Source: Pedobacter panaciterrae
GTDB lineage: Bacteria > Bacteroidota > Bacteroidia > Sphingobacteriales > Sphingobacteriaceae
Direction of reading: 5' to 3'
Length of the DNA stretch: 64,000 nt
Assembly (NCBI RefSeq): GCF_001636695.1
Contig: NZ_LGEL01000002.1
Coordinates: forward strand, 34,124-98,123
Shown one piece after another: positions 17,710 through 24,929 of the stretch. Both the position numbers and the translations under genes were made by a program. The first letter of the stretch is position 1. The number at the start of each line of letters is the position of its first letter. The notes under the pieces are model-generated. The model saw only the letters and a list, made by a program, of their open reading frames with translations. It was not told the DNA's origin and ran no database searches.

Positions 17710-18765
17710 TTACTGATTTTTTAAAGAGGGCATCTCGTCTAGTGTAATTACATAGTTACTGGCAAACATTTTTTTCCATAGATCTAAAGAATTATGAGCT
17801 CCGGATCTAACAAAATCTCCATACCATGGCATAAACCACGACCATGCAGCTGCCTCTTTAGTTAAGTTATCTACATCAGGTATGGAGCCGCACTCACTTA
17901 TGGTAATCATTTTTTTATTGTTGTAAAGATTGGTTAACGCGTTAAATTCTCCCGCTTGTGATGTATGATCGCCCTGTTTATAGATATCTCTTCCTACAAT
18001 ATCTACGTATTCATCTCCTGGATACCAGGCATCGTCATTAGGTTCTCTGGTCCATACCCAAATCAGGTTGTTTAGTTTGTGGTAATTCACCATTCTGTCG
18101 AACATCAGCTGGTAAAGTTTTTTGCATGGGGCTGCTCCTTTTGCTCCCCACCAAAACCAGGTACCAGCAGCTTCGTGTAAGGGCCGCCATATAACCGGTA
18201 CATTGTCTTTTTGCAGCTCTTTTAGTAATCCCGCGACATAATCGATATCATTTAACATCGCTTTATATTCGGTAGACTGAGGATCATTAATCTTTGATAT
18301 ATCAAAGGTTGTTTTGTTCGAATAGAATTCTTCTGTTGCTCTTGATGGATCCCGCCAATGCCATACCATTACAGGAATACCATTTCTGAGCCAATATGCT
18401 TTAGCATCTTTAATTGGTGCTTTATCATCATACCAGGTGTATCCTCTATTGCAATGCATAAAATCAAGGCCTATAATAGCGGGCTCTTTTCCGGTATTTG
18501 CTTTAAGCCAATTGGTTTCATCAAAACTATTGAGGGTCATTACCCCGGAAAGTATTTTCTTTCCATAGTTCTCTCGAAGAAACTGATATAACCTGCTGAC
18601 TTCCGGACCAGGATTAGGTGTTACCAGATTGGCATTGATATTAAACCGATCTGTAATTACAGGAGGTTGTGTTTTTTCTTCTACGCTCCCGGCCTTTTTA
18701 CAGGCGAATATTAAAAAGCAAAAAATGCAGGTAACTAATGCTTTTTGCAGCACATTCAAATTCAT
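17710..18765 (-). CDS. GH26 endo-beta-1,4-mannanase lipoprotein
   Basis: The 351-residue GH26 enzyme has a lipobox, LIFAC (Cys22), followed by KKAGSVEEK, so it is a lipoprotein and likely on the cell surface. Catalytic residues are Glu198 (WRPLHEAAGTWFWWG, acid/base) and Glu291 (TISECGSIPD, nucleophile). Other family landmarks are KILSGVMT, VMVWHWRDP and IVGRDIY. It is the first gene of the transcript GH26-GH26-regulator and lies 31 bases after the promoter box at 18796-18803. It shares the GH26 fold with its downstream neighbour but differs widely in sequence, so the pair is not a recent duplication. Endo-mannanase action on galacto- or glucomannan is the probable activity; side-chain specificity cannot be read from the sequence. 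Confidence 0.94.
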   Translation of the reverse strand: MNLNVLQKALVTCIFCFLIFACKKAGSVEEKTQPPVITDRFNINANLVTPNPGPEVSRLYQFLRENYGKKILSGVMTLNSFDETNWLKANTGKEPAIIGLDFMHCNRGYTWYDDKAPIKDAKAYWLRNGIPVMVWHWRDPSRATEEFYSNKTTFDISKINDPQSTEYKAMLNDIDYVAGLLKELQKDNVPVIWRPLHEAAGTWFWWGAKGAAPCKKLYQLMFDRMVNYHKLNNLIWVWTREPNDDAWYPGDEYVDIVGRDIYKQGDHTSQAGEFNALTNLYNNKKMITISECGSIPDVDNLTKEAAAWSWFMPWYGDFVRSGAHNSLDLWKKMFASNYVITLDEMPSLKNQ

Positions 18766-18795
18766 GTTTACATTGGTTAGTTTGCTATGAATGCG

Positions 18796-18873
18796 TAAAA
18801 GTATTGTACCAAATATTCCTTAATGCTAAAAAATGGGGTTCCAAATGTTAAACCCAACAACAAAAAGGTGTAT
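18796..18873 (-). promoter_or_regulatory. GH26-operon promoter with the same PUL activator element
   Basis: Plus-strand TAAAAGTA (18796-18803; minus TACTTTTA, near TAnnTTTG) is followed after 20 bases by TGCTAAAAAA (18824-18833), GGGG, CAAATGTTAA (18842-18851) and AACAAAAAGG (18859-18868). Block order and the 20-base gap match the susC promoter; only the last spacer differs (7 instead of 5 bases). The match is far beyond the surrounding sequence and links the two operons of the locus under one regulator. The element ends just before the acyltransferase stop at 18875. Confidence 0.7.
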
Positions 18874-18874
18874 T

Positions 18875-19801
18875 TTAAGATAATTCCTGCAATTGTTCGC
18901 TACTTTCTATTGTTATATGCTCAGCTGTTTTTACAGGCTTATGTTTCCATCTACGATGGCTCCAAAGCCAGTAAGGTGGCTCATTTTTAATAATCTCTTC
19001 CAGAAACTGGGTATGTAATCTGGTTATTTCAAATTCTTCAGTATCTGCAGGATTTAAACAAAGTGGCACACAATTTACCTCATAATATCCTCTTTTTAGC
19101 ACTTTAACTTTGAGATAAAAAATTGGACGGTTGGTTCTTTTTGCAATTTTCTCTATACCAAGCTGGATGTATGCCGGTTTATTTAGGAATGTCCTCCAAT
19201 GATGCAATTCACTTATTGAAGGAGACTGATCATTACCAAAACTAAAGATACTTGGTGTGTCTTTATTGGTTTGAATTGCCCTTAAGGTTTGACGCATTGG
19301 GATAAGTTTATTTCCAAACTTACAGCGGATTTGGCGAAACCATTTATCAAAAATGGGATTATTTAAAGGTTTATAAATTGGATAATGATCTGCAGAAAAG
19401 TTTAAACCTATCCCTAAAGTTCCCCACTCCCAATTGCCATAATGCGCTGAACAAAAAAGCACACTTTCTCCTTTGCTGAGATATTCGTTTACCAGCTCTT
19501 TGTTTTTAAAGACGAACCGTTTTTTAATTTCTTCGGCAGAGATGTTAATCATTTTAATAACCTCAAAGATTAAGCTAGCCAGATATCTGTAATACTTTTT
19601 CTCTATCGTAATAATTTCTTTTAAGGCTTTTTCAGGAAAGGCATTGAGCAAATTTTCTCTAACCACCATCCTGCGGTAGCCAAAGACATAGTAGAGCAGG
19701 AAGTAAGCTGCATCTGCCCAGATGTATAGAAACGATAACGGCAGTAATGATAATACAGCTAAAAAAAACGTCCCTAAATGAGAAAGGCCCTTTTTAAACA
19801 T
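18875..19801 (-). CDS. lysophospholipid/lipid A acyltransferase (LpxL/HtrB family)
   Basis: This is a 308-residue inner-membrane-associated acyltransferase. An N-terminal hydrophobic segment (about residues 9-40) anchors it, and the active-site motif HX4E is His120...Glu125 in SAHYGNWEW. GNDQSPS and the C-terminal WSHRRWKHKP are further LpxL/HtrB landmarks. It transfers an acyl chain from acyl-ACP to a lipid A precursor, or to another lipid in some Bacteroidota (for example in ornithine-lipid-like pathways). The gene ends where the GH26-operon promoter element begins, so it is transcriptionally upstream but functionally unrelated. Its upstream neighbour, 89 bases away, is a membrane phosphotransferase, so both may act on the envelope. 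Confidence 0.9.
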   Translation of the reverse strand: MFKKGLSHLGTFFLAVLSLLPLSFLYIWADAAYFLLYYVFGYRRMVVRENLLNAFPEKALKEIITIEKKYYRYLASLIFEVIKMINISAEEIKKRFVFKNKELVNEYLSKGESVLFCSAHYGNWEWGTLGIGLNFSADHYPIYKPLNNPIFDKWFRQIRCKFGNKLIPMRQTLRAIQTNKDTPSIFSFGNDQSPSISELHHWRTFLNKPAYIQLGIEKIAKRTNRPIFYLKVKVLKRGYYEVNCVPLCLNPADTEEFEITRLHTQFLEEIIKNEPPYWLWSHRRWKHKPVKTAEHITIESSEQLQELS

Positions 19802-19890
19802 ACTACAATGATTTTCTACAAAATTAAAAGCTTAGCCAAAAAATTTTGCCATAAGAATGTTAGATTACCATTTTTTTTTAAAAAACATAA

Positions 19891-21843
19891 CTATTGGTGC
19901 AATCCACCGTTTTTAAATAGGTCATAAGCGGTTTGATAATTTGCTACAGCCTGATTTATTACTGTTTTGGATAGTTTATTGGGAATTTGTTCATTGCTTT
20001 TTTTATGGTACAGAAAAGTTTGAGTTACTTTTTGTGGGCCTAGTATCACTAAGCTATCCTTTTTTAGATAGGCAAGCTTTTGATAAGTACCTAAAACTGC
20101 CCTTGGCTGGTAGGTTAAATTCAAGACATTCTGACCATACAGGTTACTTTCGTAATTCCAGCCTAAAAGACTAAAAAGGGTCGGATAAAGATCAATTTGT
20201 GAACAAAGCTTATCTATTATCATTTTTCCTTTTAAGGGCATATTTAATACAATACAAGGAATATGATATTTATCAATATCAATTTCGTTTTTACCGGCAC
20301 TGGCGGCACAGTGATCGGCCACTATGATTACAATCGTATTTTTATACCAGTCTTTCTTTTCTATACTTTTAAGAAACTCTGAAATTGCATAATCAGTGTA
20401 ACGAACGGCACCTTCCCTATTCCCTTGCTTCATCTCTATTTTACCTTTGGGAAAGGTAAATGGCCTGTGATTCGAGGTTGTCATTACAAAACTATAAAAA
20501 GGTTTGCCTGCTTTATCATCTGCATCTGATCCTCGTATCACAGCATCAAAAAGATCTTCATCTGAAACTCCCCAGGCATTTTCAAAATGAACCTGATCAT
20601 CCTGAATTATTGTTCTTTTTGTTAAATAATTATCCCCTATTTTGATATTTCTTCCTCTATCTGTAATATCAAATCCATTGCTACCAAAATATTCATTCAT
20701 ATTATCGAAGTAGCCATCCCCACCATAATAAAATGTTCGGGTGTATCCTTCTTTTTCAAAAATATGGCCAACAGTTGTCAGGTTTTCATTCCCTTGTCTT
20801 CTTACAATGCTGCTTCCGGGAGTTGGAGGTATAGATAAGCTTAAAGCTTCCATTCCTCTTACTGTACGGGTACCTGTTGCATACATATTGGTAAACATCA
20901 GATTCTTATCAGCAAGAGAATCCAGAGTTGGCGTTATTTTCTCTGTATTGCCAAAATGCGCAAGAAAACTCGCGCTTAAGCTTTCTACTGTAATCATAAT
21001 TACATTTGGCTTATACAACCGGCCACCGTTTTGGATATTCCTTTTAATTGAATTACCGGTACTTACAAAAGTACTCTGTTGATCTTTCAGTTCATTTCTT
21101 ATTAAGGCAAACGCCTTATCTTTAGGAAGTAAGGTGTAAAAATGATTATAATTCAGTTCGTTGTTTTTAAAAGCGGAGAAAATAGAATATATACCTGCTT
21201 TTGAAAGCTCATTTTCATATCGGTTAGTGCTTGACTCGGCAAATGCATTGGTTAAAAAAAGCGTATAAAATAAAGTAATTGCTAATAAAACTCCGGTTAT
21301 AACCACTCTGTTTTTAAATGCGATAGCAGATTGGAAAGCATTTTCAAAAACCTTTTTCTTTGCAAAAAGCCACATTACCAGGAATACCATTACCAATACC
21401 CCGCCAATTAAAAGTGGAAGGGGATAAGATTCATTTATATTATTGATAACCTCGTAAGTATAAATAAGATAATCAACTGCAATGAAGTTGAACCTGCTTT
21501 CGAACTCCTCCCAAAAAGTAAGTTCAGCAAAAAATGAAAAAAAGGAGATGAGAAGGATTATAAAAAGTACTATATATGTTATGATCCTATTTACAATTGA
21601 AGCAGACCACCTGTCAGGAAGCACAAGTAAGTATAAACTGTAAAATGATGTTAAGAATAAGCCAACACCAAAATCGTAAACAAAACCAAGCAGGTAAATT
21701 CTTACTACGCCTAAAAAGGAAAAATCTGTTTTGCCTATTGAATCAATAAACAAAACGGTCCGGATTAAAAGAGAGATAAAAACAAAAATTGCTAAAAAAG
21801 AGAATAGAACGCTATACCTGCCCTTAAATAGTTTAATAAACAT
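19891..21843 (-). CDS. LtaS-like membrane sulfatase/phosphotransferase
   Basis: The 650-residue protein has five N-terminal membrane helices (about residues 10-33, 45-75, 88-108, 143-160 and 180-198) and a periplasmic alkaline-phosphatase-superfamily domain (about 275-600). Metal-binding Glu287 (ITVESLS) and the candidate nucleophile Thr327 (GTRTVRGMEAL; Thr325 is the alternative) are present, with VADHCA and SNHRPF supplying later ligands. In Gram-positives this family makes lipoteichoic acid. In Gram-negatives, relatives transfer phosphoglycerol or phosphoethanolamine to periplasmic or envelope glycans, which is the likely role here. Its neighbour is a lipid A-type acyltransferase, which supports envelope modification. 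Length and domain order match the family. Confidence 0.9.
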   Translation of the reverse strand: MFIKLFKGRYSVLFSFLAIFVFISLLIRTVLFIDSIGKTDFSFLGVVRIYLLGFVYDFGVGLFLTSFYSLYLLVLPDRWSASIVNRIITYIVLFIILLISFFSFFAELTFWEEFESRFNFIAVDYLIYTYEVINNINESYPLPLLIGGVLVMVFLVMWLFAKKKVFENAFQSAIAFKNRVVITGVLLAITLFYTLFLTNAFAESSTNRYENELSKAGIYSIFSAFKNNELNYNHFYTLLPKDKAFALIRNELKDQQSTFVSTGNSIKRNIQNGGRLYKPNVIMITVESLSASFLAHFGNTEKITPTLDSLADKNLMFTNMYATGTRTVRGMEALSLSIPPTPGSSIVRRQGNENLTTVGHIFEKEGYTRTFYYGGDGYFDNMNEYFGSNGFDITDRGRNIKIGDNYLTKRTIIQDDQVHFENAWGVSDEDLFDAVIRGSDADDKAGKPFYSFVMTTSNHRPFTFPKGKIEMKQGNREGAVRYTDYAISEFLKSIEKKDWYKNTIVIIVADHCAASAGKNEIDIDKYHIPCIVLNMPLKGKMIIDKLCSQIDLYPTLFSLLGWNYESNLYGQNVLNLTYQPRAVLGTYQKLAYLKKDSLVILGPQKVTQTFLYHKKSNEQIPNKLSKTVINQAVANYQTAYDLFKNGGLHQ

Positions 21844-21898
21844 ATAAAATTTTACATAAAAGGCAAAGGTAGGTTTGAATTCTGTTTAAATTCTGAAC

Positions 21899-22201
21899 TT
21901 AACTAATATAAGTTAAATTACTTTTTTGTCCTATCATTTTTAAAACGCTTTCTATATTATAATTCAATTTATGATAAATAAGGTTTTCTCCCAGCTCTCT
22001 ATGTGTAAGAAAGCTGATAATATCCTTAAACCTTATCACTCCAATCTGTTTGTTATAATAAAAAACAGGCATTGTGTATAATTCTTGTCTAAGCATTGTA
22101 CCTATTACATCAATTACCAAATCCTCAGAATGCAGTCTGATCTGTTTATCTAATCTCCCTACCGGAGAAGATATTTCTCTATTCTGAATAATAAATCCCA
22201 T
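21899..22201 (-). CDS. half-size CBS-like protein
   Basis: The 100-residue protein has the strand-helix-strand rhythm of a single CBS motif: LVIDVIGTMLRQELYTMPVF followed by GVIRFKDIISFL (about residues 28-68). CBS modules normally come in pairs, about 120 residues, that bind adenine nucleotides as a Bateman domain; this one would have to dimerise. No linked effector domain is visible. It is 55 bases upstream of the LtaS-like gene and could share a transcript with it. A conserved single-domain regulator and a truncated remnant are both possible; the clean start and divergent promoter gap (22202-22374) favour a real gene. Confidence 0.62.
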   Translation of the reverse strand: MGFIIQNREISSPVGRLDKQIRLHSEDLVIDVIGTMLRQELYTMPVFYYNKQIGVIRFKDIISFLTHRELGENLIYHKLNYNIESVLKMIGQKSNLTYIS

Positions 22202-22374
22202 TACTTTGATAAATTTGACCCTATTATCAAATTATTTCGCGAAATTAACGCAGACAACGAGAGACAAAGGCCACAATAAGACTTAAAAATACCTTATAAG
22301 GACTTTTTTTCGTATGATTCAAAAGAAATCACCTTACAACAAAGGAGATATTCTGGTTATTTATTCATTTTAAG

Positions 22375-23358
22375 ATGAAAGAAGTAGTTTATCGTCTTGG
22401 TGTGGAGATAGAAGATTGGGTTGAAGAATTAGCTGCTAGTCTGGGCGGGTTTGTGCGCGGTAATTTCAGTATTATTCCAGATGATGTATGTACGGGCACA
22501 CATTATACACTTCAAATAAGTGAAAATGTTACTGCTATGGTAATAGATGTAACTTATCATCAAGATTTGTTGTTTAAGGTTCGGAATACTAAAAGTGATT
22601 TTGCAGGAATATTTTTCATCCTTACTGAGGGAGAATCAGTTCAAATTATGAATGATGTTTCGCGGTCAGTTGGACGATGGAACTATAATCTGGCAATTAC
22701 AGATAGTGTATTGGATTTGGATTATCTGATAAAATCAGAAAGTAAATCTTATAGCATTTCACTCTTGGTAAAAAAACACATTCTAAGAGAATATCTTTCT
22801 AAAACCGGTATCCTTGACGAAATGGTGAACAGGGTTTTTGATGAAAAACAAAATACCCTTCTACATTATGCTCATATGAGCAATAACAGCTGGCATATCA
22901 TTAATGAATTCAGAAAAAACATCCCTGGAAGTATATCTTTCAACCTCCTGCTAGGTGCTTTGGTTTACAATTTAATGGCAGATTGCCTTGACAGCATACT
23001 GAAGAGAGAGATTATGATCAGTAAAATTCTTAGGTCGGATCTTACCATGATAATGACCTCACAATCGAACCTGATTAAGAACCAAACTGGTATTTTTCCT
23101 GGCATTGCTGCATTAGCCGCTGAAGCCTGCATGTCGGAAACTAAATATAAGAAACTTTATAAAAAAATTACAGGACAGACTCCTAATGCCTTCTTTCTAA
23201 AAAACAAACTGGAACTGGCAAGAGATTTACTTGCATCCAGACAAAATACCATTGGAGAATTGGCAGCAAAATTGAATTTTAGAAGTCCATCTCATTTATC
23301 GGAACAATTTAAAAGCCACTTTGGGATGTCGCCCAAAGAATATGCAGCCTCATTATAA
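22375..23358 (+). CDS. AraC-family transcriptional regulator (first of tandem pair)
   Basis: This is a 327-residue regulator. Residues 1 to about 225 form a cupin-like/unknown sensory domain with no recognisable ligand motif. Residues 235-327 carry two helix-turn-helix motifs: LAAEACMSETKYKKLYKKIT and IGELAAKLNFRSPSHLSEQF, ending GMSPKEYAASL. The stop TAA overlaps the ATG of the next gene by one base (TAATG at 23356-23360), so the two paralogues are translationally coupled. They align throughout (both have FPGI, a [YK]KL[YF]K helix and NSFFL/NAFFL), which indicates duplication followed by divergence. A hetero-oligomeric regulator is a reasonable inference. Targets are unknown. Confidence 0.9.
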   Translation: MKEVVYRLGVEIEDWVEELAASLGGFVRGNFSIIPDDVCTGTHYTLQISENVTAMVIDVTYHQDLLFKVRNTKSDFAGIFFILTEGESVQIMNDVSRSVGRWNYNLAITDSVLDLDYLIKSESKSYSISLLVKKHILREYLSKTGILDEMVNRVFDEKQNTLLHYAHMSNNSWHIINEFRKNIPGSISFNLLLGALVYNLMADCLDSILKREIMISKILRSDLTMIMTSQSNLIKNQTGIFPGIAALAAEACMSETKYKKLYKKITGQTPNAFFLKNKLELARDLLASRQNTIGELAAKLNFRSPSHLSEQFKSHFGMSPKEYAASL

Positions 23359-24281
23359 TGAAAGCCATGGAAAAAATACCTCCTATTAAGGCTAAAAATC
23401 AATTGGTATTACCTGACGATATAGCTCAGAACTGTTCTTATTGTTTAGAGGTAATACCCGGATTAACAGCTCTTATAGTAGACGTTAGTTTTCAAAGAAA
23501 TACTGAACCAGGTAAGGTGATCAATGCCGAAGATTTTTACATTGCTTATTACGATTTAAGCAATGAAATTAACATTCATCAAAATGCGGGAACGAAAGTA
23601 AATTACAGTTCTAAATTGGGGATGGTTGTGTTAGACGCAGCACTAAAAAGCAGCTATGTTCCTTCTCTGAAAACATATTCTTTCTGGTTGTTAATAGCGA
23701 AACCGTTACTTCAAAATTATCTGCCAGGAGCGGAAAATGGTTCCATAGAAAAAAGGAAGCTTAATAATACCATTGTTTTTTCAAGTCATATAGATAGCCG
23801 TACCAGGCTGTGTATTCTTAAACTCAGAACCCGAAACTACAATGATCCATCTTTTGAACTTTCGTTGCGTGGAACTTCACTGCAGGTTTTTGCCTATCTG
23901 GTAGAACGCCTAAATGAAAGCGGCACTATACCAGGAAAGCTTTCGGAATTAGATACCGCACAAATTATAAAAACTCAGACCTATCTGATGGAGCAACTTT
24001 CAGGGACATTTCCAGGAATAGATTTCCTTGCAGCAATGGCAGGTATGTCTGTCTCTAAATATAAAAAATTGTTTAAGAGCGTATTTAAAGAAAGTCCGAA
24101 TAGTTTCTTTCTCAGGGAAAAACTACACATTGCTCAGGAGCTCCTGATGAGTGGAAATTTTAATACCATAAATGAAATAGCCTATGAACTTGGTTATGTA
24201 AAATCCGGATATTTTGCTTCCATCTATAAAAAGCAATTCGGGCAATTACCTGGAGAAGTTTTCATGAAAAACATGGCATAA
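23358..24281 (+). CDS. AraC-family transcriptional regulator (second of tandem pair)
   Basis: This 307-residue paralogue of the preceding gene has an N-terminal sensory region (about residues 1-205) and a C-terminal AraC DNA-binding domain (about 215-307), with LAAMAGMSVSKYKKLFKSVF as first helix-turn-helix and INEIAYELGYVKSGYFASIY as second. The start ATG at 23358 uses the last base of the upstream stop, so expression depends on the upstream gene. The N-terminus shares landmarks with the paralogue (NCSYCLEVIPGLTALIVDV against THYTLQISENVTAMVIDV), meaning both sense related signals. A later Met (residue 4) is an alternative start. No regulated gene is obvious beyond the small downstream genes. 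Confidence 0.9.
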   Translation: MKAMEKIPPIKAKNQLVLPDDIAQNCSYCLEVIPGLTALIVDVSFQRNTEPGKVINAEDFYIAYYDLSNEINIHQNAGTKVNYSSKLGMVVLDAALKSSYVPSLKTYSFWLLIAKPLLQNYLPGAENGSIEKRKLNNTIVFSSHIDSRTRLCILKLRTRNYNDPSFELSLRGTSLQVFAYLVERLNESGTIPGKLSELDTAQIIKTQTYLMEQLSGTFPGIDFLAAMAGMSVSKYKKLFKSVFKESPNSFFLREKLHIAQELLMSGNFNTINEIAYELGYVKSGYFASIYKKQFGQLPGEVFMKNMA

Positions 24282-24296
24282 ACTCAAAAAACGGCT

Positions 24297-24304
24297 AACT
24301 TTGC
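24297..24304 (+). promoter_or_regulatory. TAACTTTG -7 box just before the DUF6965 gene
   Basis: TAACTTTG fits the Bacteroidota -7 consensus TAnnTTTG exactly, but it ends only 3 bases before the ATG at 24308, so the transcript would be leaderless or the box is coincidental. No TTG was found 19-21 bases upstream. Confidence 0.35.
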
Positions 24305-24307
24305 ATC

Positions 24308-24517
24308 ATGACAGCAGAAGAATTTGAGGCGGCATTTCACGGAATAGAATTACCAGCAGAAATAGAATTAGGACCAGGAGCAGTAATTAAAGATGTACCA
24401 CTATTCTTACAGAAAGAATTAACGATCCTCAAAACCAGTAACCATCCCAGGATAAAGGAACCTGTAGCATATCGATTGGCCCTCGTACTAGAAATTATAA
24501 AAGCTAAGGAACTATAA
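24308..24517 (+). CDS. DUF6965-type small protein
   Basis: This is a 69-residue soluble protein. The pattern E[EL]F..AF.G..LP.E..LGPG..IKDVP.FL matches, as I recall it, a small Bacteroidota family (DUF6965) of unknown function; the C-terminal EPVAYRLALVLEII is the second conserved patch. There is no signal peptide or membrane segment. It lies 26 bases after the second AraC gene and 38 bases before the DUF4180 gene on the same strand, so one transcript is possible. The family assignment is from memory and should be checked by a profile search. Confidence 0.7.
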   Translation: MTAEEFEAAFHGIELPAEIELGPGAVIKDVPLFLQKELTILKTSNHPRIKEPVAYRLALVLEIIKAKEL

Positions 24518-24555
24518 CAAAAGCTATTCTTATGTTTGTTTTAAAAGTAAACATA

Positions 24556-24912
24556 ATGAATATAGAAACACACCAATCAGGAGAAACGAGAATAGCAGAA
24601 GTAATTTCTGATGATGTCCTGATTAAAAATCCGGAAGAAGGATTACAGTTATTGGCAGACTTATACTATCAGAATTTTGATAAAATCATCATCAAAGAAC
24701 AAAACATATGTGCTGAGTTCTTCGATCTGAAAACTGGTATTGCTGGAGAAATCCTTCAGAAATTCTCCAATTATAGAGTATCTCTGGCTATTATTGGTGA
24801 TTTCGGCAAATATGAAAGCAAAAGCATGAAAGACTTTATCTACGAAAGCAACAAGGGTAAACGAGTAAACTTTGTAGGCAGTTTGGAAGAAGCTCTTGCA
24901 AAACTACCTTAG
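24556..24912 (+). CDS. DUF4180 domain-containing protein
   Basis: The protein is 118 residues from the ATG at 24556. An upstream in-frame ATG at 24532 would add FVLKVNI, which does not resemble the family start, so the internal start beginning MNIETHQSG was chosen. The whole protein matches DUF4180: an N-terminal V.S.DV.I...E.GL.LLADLYYQ strand-helix, KIIIKEQNICAEFFDLKTGIAGEILQ (read as KIIIKEQNI and FFDLKTGIAGEILQKF), and the end SLAIIGDFGKYESKSMKDFI. The family fold resembles STAS-like domains of unknown role. It is cytoplasmic, and no catalytic site is known. Its neighbours give no functional clue beyond possible co-expression with the AraC pair. Confidence 0.85.
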   Translation: MNIETHQSGETRIAEVISDDVLIKNPEEGLQLLADLYYQNFDKIIIKEQNICAEFFDLKTGIAGEILQKFSNYRVSLAIIGDFGKYESKSMKDFIYESNKGKRVNFVGSLEEALAKLP

Positions 24913-24929
24913 TAATTATGCACAGATTA

